Source: JAKEHA01 sp035687255 (GTDB taxonomy: Bacteria > Krumholzibacteriota > Krumholzibacteriia > WVZY01 > JAKEHA01). From it: 7,465 nucleotides of DNA. Within the stretch, counting starts at the first letter, position 1; the number at the start of each line of letters is the position of its first letter. The notes below the pieces were generated by a model. The model made no database searches. It was not told where the DNA came from and saw only the letters and a program-made list of their open reading frames with translations. The stretch spans positions 1 through 7,465 of the forward strand of contig DASRYI010000082.1 of assembly GCA_035687255.1 (NCBI GenBank), written 5' to 3'. The translations under genes were made by a program, and so were the position numbers. Below, piece after piece: positions 1 to 6,122 of the stretch.

Positions 1-27
1 TCGCCTCTGACCGTCCCCGAAAACACG

Positions 28-45
28 TATAAATCATTCTAAATA
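28..45 (+). promoter_or_regulatory. Possible promoter region ahead of the OsmC gene
   Basis: Bases 21-60 are clearly richer in A+T than the rest of the window. They contain two -10-like hexamers, TATAAA at 28-33 and TAAATA at 40-45. I see no convincing -35 hexamer at the right distance in the few bases upstream. A start site from the second hexamer would lie near 50-55, placing the palindrome at 61-76 just downstream. This is the only stretch that looks like a promoter for the three redox genes, but the assignment rests on base composition and loose matches only. Confidence 0.3.
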
Positions 46-60
46 TGCACGTTAACTTGA

Positions 61-76
61 TACCACGGCCATGGTA
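61..76. repeat. 16-bp near-perfect palindrome, possible operator
   Basis: The sequence TACCACGGCCATGGTA reads the same on both strands except for one mismatched pair, the sixth base against the eleventh. It lies 70 bp before the OsmC start codon, immediately after the AT-rich leader. Its size and symmetry suit a dimeric helix-turn-helix repressor or activator site, but no regulator gene is in the window. It could also form a small hairpin in the 5' untranslated RNA. Confidence 0.4.
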
Positions 77-134
77 CGCGGTGTGCCATTACACAGGGCC
101 AGCGCGACCGAATAGGCGGCCGCGCCGGAACCCG

Positions 135-140
135 AAGGAG
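135..140 (+). promoter_or_regulatory. Ribosome binding site that fixes the OsmC start
   Basis: AAGGAG lies six bases before the ATG at 147. The frame is open from an earlier ATG at 45, but that start has no Shine-Dalgarno sequence, and the extra 34 residues are Arg/Pro-rich and unlike OsmC. The internal start at 147 is therefore preferred. Confidence 0.75.
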
Positions 141-146
141 AACACC

Positions 147-728
147 ATGTCAACCACGACCGCCCCGAAGAAACCCCGCGAACCCCGTAACGGCGTCGAT
201 ACGCCGACGCTGTTCGCCACCATCAACGCCGTCGGCCAGCAGCCCGACCTCGCGAAGTTCAAGTTCCGCGCGGTCAACCGCTGGCAGCAGGGTACGCACA
301 GCCGCACGCGCATCCAGTCGTTCTACGGCGCCGGTGAAGAGCGCATGCACGAAAAGGAATTCGTGTACGACGCCGACCATCCCGCCGTGCTGGTGGCGCG
401 CGACCAGGCGCCGACGCCGGTTGAGTTCCTTCTGCACGCGATTGCAGGCTGCATCATGGCCGGCATCGGCACCGTTGCCGCGGCGCGCGGTGTCACGCTG
501 TACGAAGTCGAATCCACCGTCGAGGGCGACATCGACCTGCTCGGCGTTCTCGGACTCTCGAACGAGGTGCGAAACGGGTACCAGAATCTCCGTCTCAACT
601 TCCGCATCAAGGGTGATGCACCGGCGGACGTACTCGAAAAGATCGTCGAACAGTCGCGCAACCGTTCCGCCGTCTACGATGTGCTCGCGCACGGCGTTCC
701 CATCGATATCACGGTGAACGCGGCATGA
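147..728 (+). CDS. OsmC family protein
   Basis: This 193-residue protein belongs to the OsmC/Ohr superfamily, whose characterised members are thiol peroxidases that reduce organic hydroperoxides in the cytoplasm. The N-terminal ~45 residues are a variable extension. The typical core follows: NRWQQGTHSRTRI (about 48-60), then QAPTPVEFLLHAIAGCIMAG, with the peroxidatic-type cysteine at Cys102 at the start of the central helix. Next come a VEGDIDLLGVLGLS segment and a C-terminal RSAVYDVLAHGVPI segment. The position of the second, resolving cysteine of classical Ohr/OsmC is Ser174, which is usual in a large sister group simply annotated as OsmC family. Peroxidase activity is therefore not assured. 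It is the first of three co-directional redox genes, with a strong stem-loop after its stop codon. The family call is secure; the substrate is unknown. Confidence 0.93.
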   Translation: MSTTTAPKKPREPRNGVDTPTLFATINAVGQQPDLAKFKFRAVNRWQQGTHSRTRIQSFYGAGEERMHEKEFVYDADHPAVLVARDQAPTPVEFLLHAIAGCIMAGIGTVAAARGVTLYEVESTVEGDIDLLGVLGLSNEVRNGYQNLRLNFRIKGDAPADVLEKIVEQSRNRSAVYDVLAHGVPIDITVNAA

Positions 729-742
729 CGTTGCACGATGGC

Positions 743-780
743 CCGCCGGCCGGATCGCACGCGCGACCACCGGCCGGCGG
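743..780 (+). repeat. 11-bp perfect stem-loop between OsmC and flavoprotein genes
   Basis: CCGCCGGCCGG at 743-753 is matched exactly by its reverse complement CCGGCCGGCGG at 770-780, leaving a 16-base loop. It begins 14 bases after the OsmC stop and ends 24 bases before the next start codon, leaving the Shine-Dalgarno AGAAGGG free. There is no T-run after the right arm, so it is not a standard intrinsic terminator. It could be an attenuator, an mRNA processing or stability element that sets unequal expression of the two genes, or a short repetitive extragenic element. Confidence 0.6.
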
Positions 781-804
781 TGCCCATCGAAGAAGGGATT
801 CACG

Positions 805-2052
805 ATGAAACACACGGACACATTGATCATCGGCGGCGGACAGGCGGGACTCGCCATGAGCCGCTGCCTGGGCGACCGCGGAGTCGACCACGTCGTGCTC
901 GAACGCGGACGGATTGCCGAGCGCTGGCGCAGTGAGCGCTGGGATTCGCTGCGCATGCTGACGCCGCGCTGGCAGAGCCGCCTTCCCGGCTGGTCCTACC
1001 AGGGCCCCGACGAGCACGGTTACATGACAATGCCCGAGGTGATCGACTATCTGGAGCGCTACGCCCGCTCGTTCTCGGCGCCGGTGCAGACCGGTGTGAC
1101 AGTGAGCTCGGTGGAGCGCCTGGGCGATGGATTCCGCGTGCGCTCGGATGCGGGCGAGTGGGCCGCGGCCAACGTGGTCATCGCCACCGGTCACAGCAAC
1201 CAACCGCTGGTACCGCCGATTTCGAAATCGCTCGCGCCGGACATCGAACAGATCGTTCCGTCCCACTACCGCCACCCGGGACAACTTCGTGACGGTGGCG
1301 TGCTGGTGGTGGGCGCATCCGCCACCGGTGTGCAGCTGGCGAGCGAGATCGCCCGGTCGGGGCGTCACGTCACGCTGGCGGTGGGACGGCATACGCGTCT
1401 TCCCCGCGTCTATCGCGGCCGCGACATCATGGCGTGGCTGGATGCGATGGGTGTCATGTCCGAAACCACCGGACAGGTGTACGACATCGACGCCTCGCGC
1501 GCACAGCCTTCGCTGCAGCTGATCGGAAGCGACGAGCGCCGCTCGCTGGACCTGGGCGTGTTGCGAAGCGAAGGTGTGCGCGTCGTCGGCCGCCTGCTGG
1601 GCGCATCCTCGCACCGTGTTTATCTGGCGGACGACCTGCGCGATTCGATCGCGCGTTCCGAAGTGAAAATGCACGAGCAGCTCGACCGCGTGGACCGCTA
1701 CATCGCGCACATGCACCTGGACGGCGCGTTCCCCATGGAAGCGCGTCCGGCACGCGTGGTACCGTCGGCGACTCCGGCCGCGATGTCGCTGGCGGGCGAA
1801 GGCATTGGCACCGTGCTCTGGGCCACCGGCTACCGCCGCAGCTATCCGTGGCTGCACGTGCCGGTCCTCGACGCGCGCGGCGAGATCGAACACACCGGTG
1901 GAATTACCGCGGTGCCGGGTATGTACGCGCTGGGACTGTATTTTCTGCGGCGGCGCAATTCGAGCCTGCTGGACGGCGTCGGTGCCGACGCGTCGGAGCT
2001 GGCCGACCACATCTTCCACCGCCTGGCGCACAACCGCCTGGCCGTGGCATGA
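805..2052 (+). CDS. NAD(P)H/FAD-dependent monooxygenase-like flavoprotein
   Basis: This 415-residue protein has the two-dinucleotide-domain layout of the flavin-containing monooxygenase/CzcO-like group, which use NAD(P)H and O2 to oxygenate small nucleophilic or carbonyl substrates. The FAD-binding GGGQAG motif is at 10-15, with the ribose-binding Glu33 in VVLERG. The family-typical block ERWRSERWDSLRMLTP spans about 39-54. A SHYRHP segment at 153-158 stands where the HxxxY/F linker motif of this group is found. The second nucleotide site is GASATG at 170-175, followed by arginines (GRHTRLPRVYRGRD) suited to NADPH. The closing FAD motif ATGYRR starts at residue 340. The start is supported by AGAAGGG seven bases upstream. 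There is no signal peptide, so it is cytoplasmic. It was probably recruited for oxidation of a specific small molecule; the substrate cannot be read from the sequence. A plain oxidoreductase without oxygenation is also possible. Confidence 0.9.
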   Translation: MKHTDTLIIGGGQAGLAMSRCLGDRGVDHVVLERGRIAERWRSERWDSLRMLTPRWQSRLPGWSYQGPDEHGYMTMPEVIDYLERYARSFSAPVQTGVTVSSVERLGDGFRVRSDAGEWAAANVVIATGHSNQPLVPPISKSLAPDIEQIVPSHYRHPGQLRDGGVLVVGASATGVQLASEIARSGRHVTLAVGRHTRLPRVYRGRDIMAWLDAMGVMSETTGQVYDIDASRAQPSLQLIGSDERRSLDLGVLRSEGVRVVGRLLGASSHRVYLADDLRDSIARSEVKMHEQLDRVDRYIAHMHLDGAFPMEARPARVVPSATPAAMSLAGEGIGTVLWATGYRRSYPWLHVPVLDARGEIEHTGGITAVPGMYALGLYFLRRRNSSLLDGVGADASELADHIFHRLAHNRLAVA

Positions 2053-2071
2053 ACGCATCGGGAGACAGGCC

Positions 2072-3241
2072 ATGAATTCACACACACACTTTCATCAGCA
2101 GTATGACGTGGTCGTGGTCGGAGGACGTGTGGCGGGCGCAAGCACGGCCATGCTGCTGGCGCGCGCGGGCAAGCGGGTGCTGGTTCTGGAGAAGAGCGCT
2201 GCCGGCAGCGACACCACATCGACGCACGCACTCATGCGCGCCGGCGTCATGCAACTGCACCGCTGGGGCGTGCTCGAACGCGTGACCGCATCGGGCACTC
2301 CCCCCATCCGCTCGACCACGTTCCATTACGGTGATGAAGCGGTCACCGTGGATATCAGGCCGCGCGACGGTGTCGACGCTCTGTACGCGCCGCGGCGCAC
2401 GGTGCTCGATCCGATTCTGGCGGACGCGGCGCGGGAATCCGGCGCGCTGGTGGCGCACGGCGCCACCGTCGAGCACCTGCTCATCGCGGGTGATCGCGTG
2501 GCCGGCGTCAAATTCACGGACAGCGACGGCGCGCCCCACGCGGTGGACGCCGGACTCGTGATCGGGGCCGACGGAGTGCAGTCACTGGTGGCCCGCACCA
2601 CCGGCGCCGCGACCCTGGAGGAAGGCCGGCACCGCTGTTCGGTGGTCTACGGATACTTCAGCGGCCTGCAACTGGACGGGACTCACTGGTACTACAACCG
2701 CGACGTCGCCGCGGGCGCCATTCCCACCGGCGGCGGACTCGCGTGTGTCTTCGTCGCCATCCGCCCCGGGCGTTACCAATCACGGCGCGGCACATCCTTC
2801 GACCGCCTGTTTGCGGAGGGGCTGCGCGAAACCGACTCGAATCTGGCGCAACGCGTCGCGGCTGCAACGCTCCGCGGCAAGCTTCACCCGTTTGCGGGAC
2901 GCGCCGGATTCATTCGCCGCGCGTGGGGTCCGGGGTGGGCCCTGGTCGGGGATGCCGGATGCTTCAAGGATCCACTCACTGCGCACGGAATGACCGATGC
3001 CCTTCGTGATGCGGAGGATCTCGCCCGCGCGGCTGCCGACGGCTCCGACGCCGCCCTGGCCGCGTACCAGAACGTGCGCGATTCGTTCGCGGTCGAGTTC
3101 CTGCGATTGTCCGACGAGATTGGTTCCCTCGACTGGGATCTGGAGCGTGTCAAGACGCTGCACCATCAGTTGAGCAAGCTGATGAACCGCGAGTACGACC
3201 ATGTGCGCGACAACTTCGGGAATGTCGCTGCCGCCGCCTGA
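2072..3241 (+). CDS. FAD-dependent oxidoreductase, geranylgeranyl reductase/PHBH-like group
   Basis: This 389-residue protein has the single-Rossmann fold of PHBH-type hydroxylases and geranylgeranyl reductase-like enzymes. The N-terminal FAD motif is VVVVGGRVAGAS (13-24), with Arg where classical enzymes have the second glycine; the GxRxAG form is usual in this group. An STHALMRAGVMQLHRWG block (about 50-66) and a GTPPIRSTTFHYGD segment are also group-typical. The DG motif IGADGVQS is at 164-171 and the GD motif LVGDAGCFKDPLTAHGM at 291-307, where the FAD pyrophosphate and ribose bind. The C-terminal ~60 residues are helical and charged. Reactions in the family range from aromatic hydroxylation to double-bond reduction, so the chemistry is open. 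It starts 19 bp after the preceding flavoprotein with GGGAGA six bases upstream of the ATG, so the two are almost certainly co-transcribed and may act on successive steps of one pathway. Confidence 0.9.
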   Translation: MNSHTHFHQQYDVVVVGGRVAGASTAMLLARAGKRVLVLEKSAAGSDTTSTHALMRAGVMQLHRWGVLERVTASGTPPIRSTTFHYGDEAVTVDIRPRDGVDALYAPRRTVLDPILADAARESGALVAHGATVEHLLIAGDRVAGVKFTDSDGAPHAVDAGLVIGADGVQSLVARTTGAATLEEGRHRCSVVYGYFSGLQLDGTHWYYNRDVAAGAIPTGGGLACVFVAIRPGRYQSRRGTSFDRLFAEGLRETDSNLAQRVAAATLRGKLHPFAGRAGFIRRAWGPGWALVGDAGCFKDPLTAHGMTDALRDAEDLARAAADGSDAALAAYQNVRDSFAVEFLRLSDEIGSLDWDLERVKTLHHQLSKLMNREYDHVRDNFGNVAAAA

Positions 3242-3248
3242 TGGTCGT

Positions 3249-3292
3249 GACCGGCTGCGCGTGCGTGCCACCACGCCCGCGTCTAGCCGGTC
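3249..3292. terminator. GC-rich hairpin between convergent genes, possible bidirectional terminator
   Basis: GACCGGCT at 3249-3256 pairs perfectly with AGCCGGTC at 3285-3292. Most of the enclosed bases can continue the pairing (3260-3263 with 3278-3281, then 3265-3267 with 3274-3276), leaving a six-base loop. The structure fills the 41-bp gap between the convergent flavoprotein and glycosyltransferase genes, and the right arm overlaps the glycosyltransferase stop codon. There is no T-run on either side, so it may block or stabilise 3' ends rather than act as a canonical intrinsic terminator. Confidence 0.45.
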
Positions 3293-4932
3293 GTCAACCG
3301 GTAGACGCGCACCTCGCTGACGTGGCTGTAATGCGGATTGGCGGCGGGACGCGGAACGGCGGGGGCGGAGACGACGTCCACCAGTTCGGCCCACGCCGGC
3401 AGGTGGTCTTCCCACTGCGGCAGGCGCGTGTGCAGATCGCGCGCCGTGATCACCATGTAACGGACGTCGTAGCGACGGGCCAGTTGCAGCAGGGCGTCCT
3501 CATCGAACGGAATCTGGATCGCGTTGCGATCGAGCAGCAACGCATAGTGGAAGGTTTCGGGGGCGAACACCGCCTGTGACGGCAATGTGTGTTTCTGGAT
3601 GAAGTCGGCCGCCGCCTGCGCCTCGAGCGCACAGTAGTTGGCCGATGGCGTCCACACGCCTCCCGTGTCGCGCGCTTCATGGGCCGCCAGCCGGGCTTCG
3701 TCGCCCAGGGCCACCAGCAGCACCACCGTCACCGGAAGCGCCAGCATACGGCGTGCTCCCACCCGCTCCAGCAGCCATCCCGCTCCCGCCGCCACCAGCA
3801 CAATCCAGAACGGAATGAGCACGTGAGCGTAGCGCACCTGCGGAATGCTGATGCTGATCACCGCCATCAGAAGCCCGGCGAACAGCAGCGCACTCGCCCA
3901 CTCACGCCACGCGCGCACCACGCAGACGAGCCCGGGCAGCACGAACGGAACGAGTAGCAGACTGCCGCGATTCTGCTCCAGGAACCCACTCATGAGAAAG
4001 CGCAGGTTGGTTTTCGCGTACGCCAGCACGGTGCCGGTATGATGAGTGAGATACGCAAACGTACTCACCGGCATCGTCAGTGAACTGAGGTAGCGCGGCT
4101 CACCGCCGAACTCGGGATAGTAGGAGATGAAATTGCGGCTGAGATCCGTGTAGACGGGGTTGCCGAAAACCAGCGCATTGCGAATCAGCCAGGGCAGGAT
4201 CACCGCGACGAACACCGCAGCCGCGACGGCGAGCCGCCTCAACGTTACGCGCCACGGATTGCTGATGACGTAGAAGCAAACCACCGGGGCCCACAGCAGC
4301 ACCGACTGGTACTTCGCCAGATAGGCCAGGCCCAGCGCCAGTCCCAGCCAGTAGGGCCGGCGGGAGGCGCGCGCGTCGAAAAGCAGCGCGAACACGACGC
4401 CCACAAAGAAGACGCTCAGTATTTCGGTTTCGATCCGCAGCGACCAGGTAACCAGTGTGGGGTGAAAAACGGCGACGACACCGGCAATCAGCGCGGCCCT
4501 GCGCGATCGTGTCATGATGGCCGTCAGCACGCACACCACCGCGGGCACCAGCGCGCCGAAGACCAGCGGCACCACCTTGGCCGCGGTGAACGACGGCCCG
4601 AACGCCGCAAACGACCACGAGGTCAGGAGCGGGTACAGAGGGCTCCAGTGGGCATCCGGCTGGGGCAGCGATGGCGGCAACAGGAAGAGAAAGCGAAGTG
4701 AGTTGGTGACCCAACCGGAACCACCGGCGATGTTCCGGGCCAGGTCCATGTAGGCCGCTCCGTCGCAATCCGAGCCGGCCAGCGTGTACGCGCGGAAGAA
4801 GAACATGCGCACCGCGAGACTCGCCAGCGTCAGGGCGGCGAGTCCGACGTACGCGTGGCGCGAGCGAAATCCGCCCCCGGCACTGCGCCCGCGCGTACCC
4901 GGCGATGTGGATCGATTTTCGTTTGTCACCAT
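3283..4932 (-). CDS. GT-C family integral-membrane glycosyltransferase (PMT/ArnT-like)
   Basis: This 549-residue protein has about ten or eleven hydrophobic helices (first ~27-47, last ~397-411), flanked by an Arg/Gly-rich cytoplasmic N-terminus and a soluble C-terminal domain of about 140 residues. It matches the dolichyl-/polyprenyl-phosphate-mannose or aminoarabinose transferase style (PMT, ArnT), which move a sugar from a polyprenyl phosphate to an acceptor on the outer face of the inner membrane. The first loop carries the family's acidic motif SDCDGAAYMDLARNI (54-68, Asp55 and Asp57). It is followed by HWSPLYPLLTSW (95-106), a WSLRIETEILS segment (163-173), PWLIRNALVFGNPVY (247-261) and RYAHVLIPFW (367-376). 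Sugar and acceptor (lipid, glycan or protein) cannot be told. It is divergent from the SGNH gene across 53 bp, which suggests a shared role in envelope glycan assembly. The start could be the ATG at 4932 or the adjacent GTG at 4929. Confidence 0.88.
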   Translation of the reverse strand: MVTNENRSTSPGTRGRSAGGGFRSRHAYVGLAALTLASLAVRMFFFRAYTLAGSDCDGAAYMDLARNIAGGSGWVTNSLRFLFLLPPSLPQPDAHWSPLYPLLTSWSFAAFGPSFTAAKVVPLVFGALVPAVVCVLTAIMTRSRRAALIAGVVAVFHPTLVTWSLRIETEILSVFFVGVVFALLFDARASRRPYWLGLALGLAYLAKYQSVLLWAPVVCFYVISNPWRVTLRRLAVAAAVFVAVILPWLIRNALVFGNPVYTDLSRNFISYYPEFGGEPRYLSSLTMPVSTFAYLTHHTGTVLAYAKTNLRFLMSGFLEQNRGSLLLVPFVLPGLVCVVRAWREWASALLFAGLLMAVISISIPQVRYAHVLIPFWIVLVAAGAGWLLERVGARRMLALPVTVVLLVALGDEARLAAHEARDTGGVWTPSANYCALEAQAAADFIQKHTLPSQAVFAPETFHYALLLDRNAIQIPFDEDALLQLARRYDVRYMVITARDLHTRLPQWEDHLPAWAELVDVVSAPAVPRPAANPHYSHVSEVRVYRLTTG

Positions 4933-4985
4933 GTCTCCCGAGAGGTCATGATAGCATACGCAAACCGGCAGAACGCCGGATCCTC
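4933..4985. promoter_or_regulatory. Divergent intergenic region with probable back-to-back promoters
   Basis: This 53-bp gap separates the divergent glycosyltransferase and SGNH genes, so it and the flanking 5' ends must hold both promoters. It contains the A+T-richest local stretch (4946-4963). -10-like hexamers there include TATGCT and TATCAT when read on the - strand. A weak + strand pair, TTGTCA (4923-4928) and CATGAT (4947-4952), is spaced 18 bp. The latter begins inside the glycosyltransferase coding region, so the two promoters would overlap. A small inverted repeat, CCGGC at 4965-4969 with GCCGG at 4975-4979, sits just before the SGNH start. All assignments here are tentative. Confidence 0.35.
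4935..4939 (-). promoter_or_regulatory. Ribosome binding site of the glycosyltransferase gene
   Basis: GGGAG on the - strand ends only two bases before the ATG (4930-4932) but five bases before the next in-frame codon, a GTG (4927-4929). The usual spacing therefore favours the GTG slightly, while codon preference favours the ATG. The difference is one residue. Confidence 0.5.
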
Positions 4986-6065
4986 ATGAGCAGAAGAACC
5001 CGCACCCTCGAACTCATCGTCTATCTCATCTTTCTGGCCGCCGTATTCGAGGGCCTCACGCGACTGGCCATTTCGATTCCGCGTTTCACCAACCGCATTC
5101 CGGTGACGGACAATGCGTGGTGGCACGACTCGTGGATGCGGCGGCACGCGCGCACCGGCAATGCCATCTTCTATGATTTTGACATCTACGACCCCACGAA
5201 GGGATGGGCCGCACGGCCGGATCTCACCGACCGCGTGGCGTTCGATAACCAGCGGCTGAGCACGAATTCGAAGGGCCTGAGAGGAAAAACCGAGCACGCC
5301 TACGAGAAGACGCCGGGCAAAGTGCGGATTCTGGTGCTCGGCGATTCGTTCACCTTCGGCGACGAAGTCAGCGACGACGAGACCTACTGCCATTACCTGC
5401 AGGAAATGCTGCCGCAGGCGGAAATCATCAACATGGGAGTGCACGGATACGGCCACGACCAGATGTTGATTCTGTTCCGGGAGGAAGGCGTCAAATACAA
5501 ACCGGACATCGTCCTGCTTGGATTCATCGGGATGGACATGCCGCGCAATGTTCTCAGCTTCAGGGACTATGCAAAGCCCAGATTCGTGGTGCGCCACGGC
5601 AAACTGGTACTCACCGGAACACCGGTGCCGCCGCCCGAAGAAATCCTGGCGCGACACCCGATTCGATCGCGGGCGCTGGAGTTGCTCGCCGCCCTGTGGG
5701 AGAGAGCCATGAAGGCGTCGGGACTCCATGAGCGCAACATGGAGAAGACGACGACGGCCATTCTGAGCGAGATTGCCCGGTTGAGCCGGAGCGTGGGCGC
5801 GACCCCGGTGTTCGTGTACCTGCCCACCGCCAAAGATCTTTCGCGGCCACCGTCGCCGCCGGGTGAGCCCTACCTGTTCTCTGCGTGCAAGACCATCGGT
5901 GACGTTCGCTGTTTCTCGGTCCTGCCCGATTTCACAACGCATTTTTCGAACGTCGATGCCTTCATGCCGGGAGGACACTGGCCGCCCCCGGGTCATCGGG
6001 TGGTAGCCGAGGCAATACGTACCTATCTGCTCGACCAGGGCCTGGTCGGGCCGCCCGCGCGGTAG
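4986..6065 (+). CDS. Membrane-anchored SGNH/GDSL-type hydrolase or acyltransferase
   Basis: This 359-residue protein has a short basic start (MSRRTRTLE) and one N-terminal hydrophobic helix (about 10-30), so the catalytic part should lie in the periplasm or outside the cell. The nucleophile block is VRILVLGDSFTFGDEV, with the putative catalytic Ser121. A NMGVHGYGHDQ block (149-159) supplies the oxyanion-type glycines, and GHWPPPGHRVVAEAI (330-344) supplies the putative catalytic His331. Family members hydrolyse esters or move acetyl groups on polysaccharides and peptidoglycan. Two usual features look altered: the GxND block reads GFIGMDMP, and no Asp stands at -3 to -1 from His331. The chosen ATG is where the anchored protein begins; an in-frame ATG at 4905 would overlap the divergent gene and adds a non-family leader. 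No clear Shine-Dalgarno sequence precedes it. Carbohydrate deacetylase or O-acyltransferase are both plausible. Confidence 0.82.
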   Translation: MSRRTRTLELIVYLIFLAAVFEGLTRLAISIPRFTNRIPVTDNAWWHDSWMRRHARTGNAIFYDFDIYDPTKGWAARPDLTDRVAFDNQRLSTNSKGLRGKTEHAYEKTPGKVRILVLGDSFTFGDEVSDDETYCHYLQEMLPQAEIINMGVHGYGHDQMLILFREEGVKYKPDIVLLGFIGMDMPRNVLSFRDYAKPRFVVRHGKLVLTGTPVPPPEEILARHPIRSRALELLAALWERAMKASGLHERNMEKTTTAILSEIARLSRSVGATPVFVYLPTAKDLSRPPSPPGEPYLFSACKTIGDVRCFSVLPDFTTHFSNVDAFMPGGHWPPPGHRVVAEAIRTYLLDQGLVGPPAR

Positions 6066-6068
6066 GAC

Positions 6069-6111
6069 CACCGGCCCGGATGAACCCGGGCGATTCCCCG
6101 GACGGCCGGTG
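6069..6111 (+). repeat. Inverted repeat between SGNH and DsbA-like genes
   Basis: CACCGGCC at 6069-6076 pairs exactly with GGCCGGTG at 6104-6111. An alternative inner hairpin, CCCGG at 6075-6079 with CCGGG at 6086-6090, competes for the same left arm. It begins four bases after the SGNH stop codon and ends 11 bases before the next start. There is no T-run, so readthrough into the next gene is likely. The left side shares the 11-mer GACCACCGGCC with the hairpin between the OsmC and flavoprotein genes. Confidence 0.45.
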
Positions 6112-6122
6112 TATCATGGGGC

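Noticed and set aside
116..123. The 8-bp palindrome GCGGCCGC in the leader as a regulatory site.
   Set aside because: Short GC palindromes are expected by chance at this base composition, and its flanks are not symmetrical.
45..146. An upstream in-frame ATG that would lengthen the OsmC protein by 34 residues.
   Set aside because: It has no Shine-Dalgarno sequence, overlaps the palindrome and encodes an Arg/Pro-rich stretch unlike the family. The ATG at 147 has a strong AAGGAG.
663..680. Absence of the second (resolving) cysteine in the OsmC protein, Ser at residue 174.
   Set aside because: A serine or similar residue at this place in an RSxVxD segment is usual in the broader OsmC family, so it is a subgroup trait rather than a defect.
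709..2085. A long open frame on the - strand (458 codons) opposite the first flavoprotein, and similar long frames elsewhere.
   Set aside because: It lies entirely opposite a gene with strong family motifs, has a composition full of Arg, His and Ala typical of the antisense of GC-rich coding DNA, and shows no recognisable domain.
2108..2143. The first glycine-rich motif of the third redox gene reads GGRVAG instead of GxGxxG.
   Set aside because: The GxRxAG form is common in this branch of FAD-dependent oxidoreductases, and the later DG and GD motifs are intact, so FAD binding is still expected.
6076..6091. A small hairpin CCGCT...AGCGG-type and CCGGCCGG palindromes near gene ends (also at 6976-6991 and 7006-7013) as intrinsic terminators.
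   Set aside because: The stems are only 4-5 bp or self-complementary without a loop, lie partly within coding sequence, and no T-run follows.
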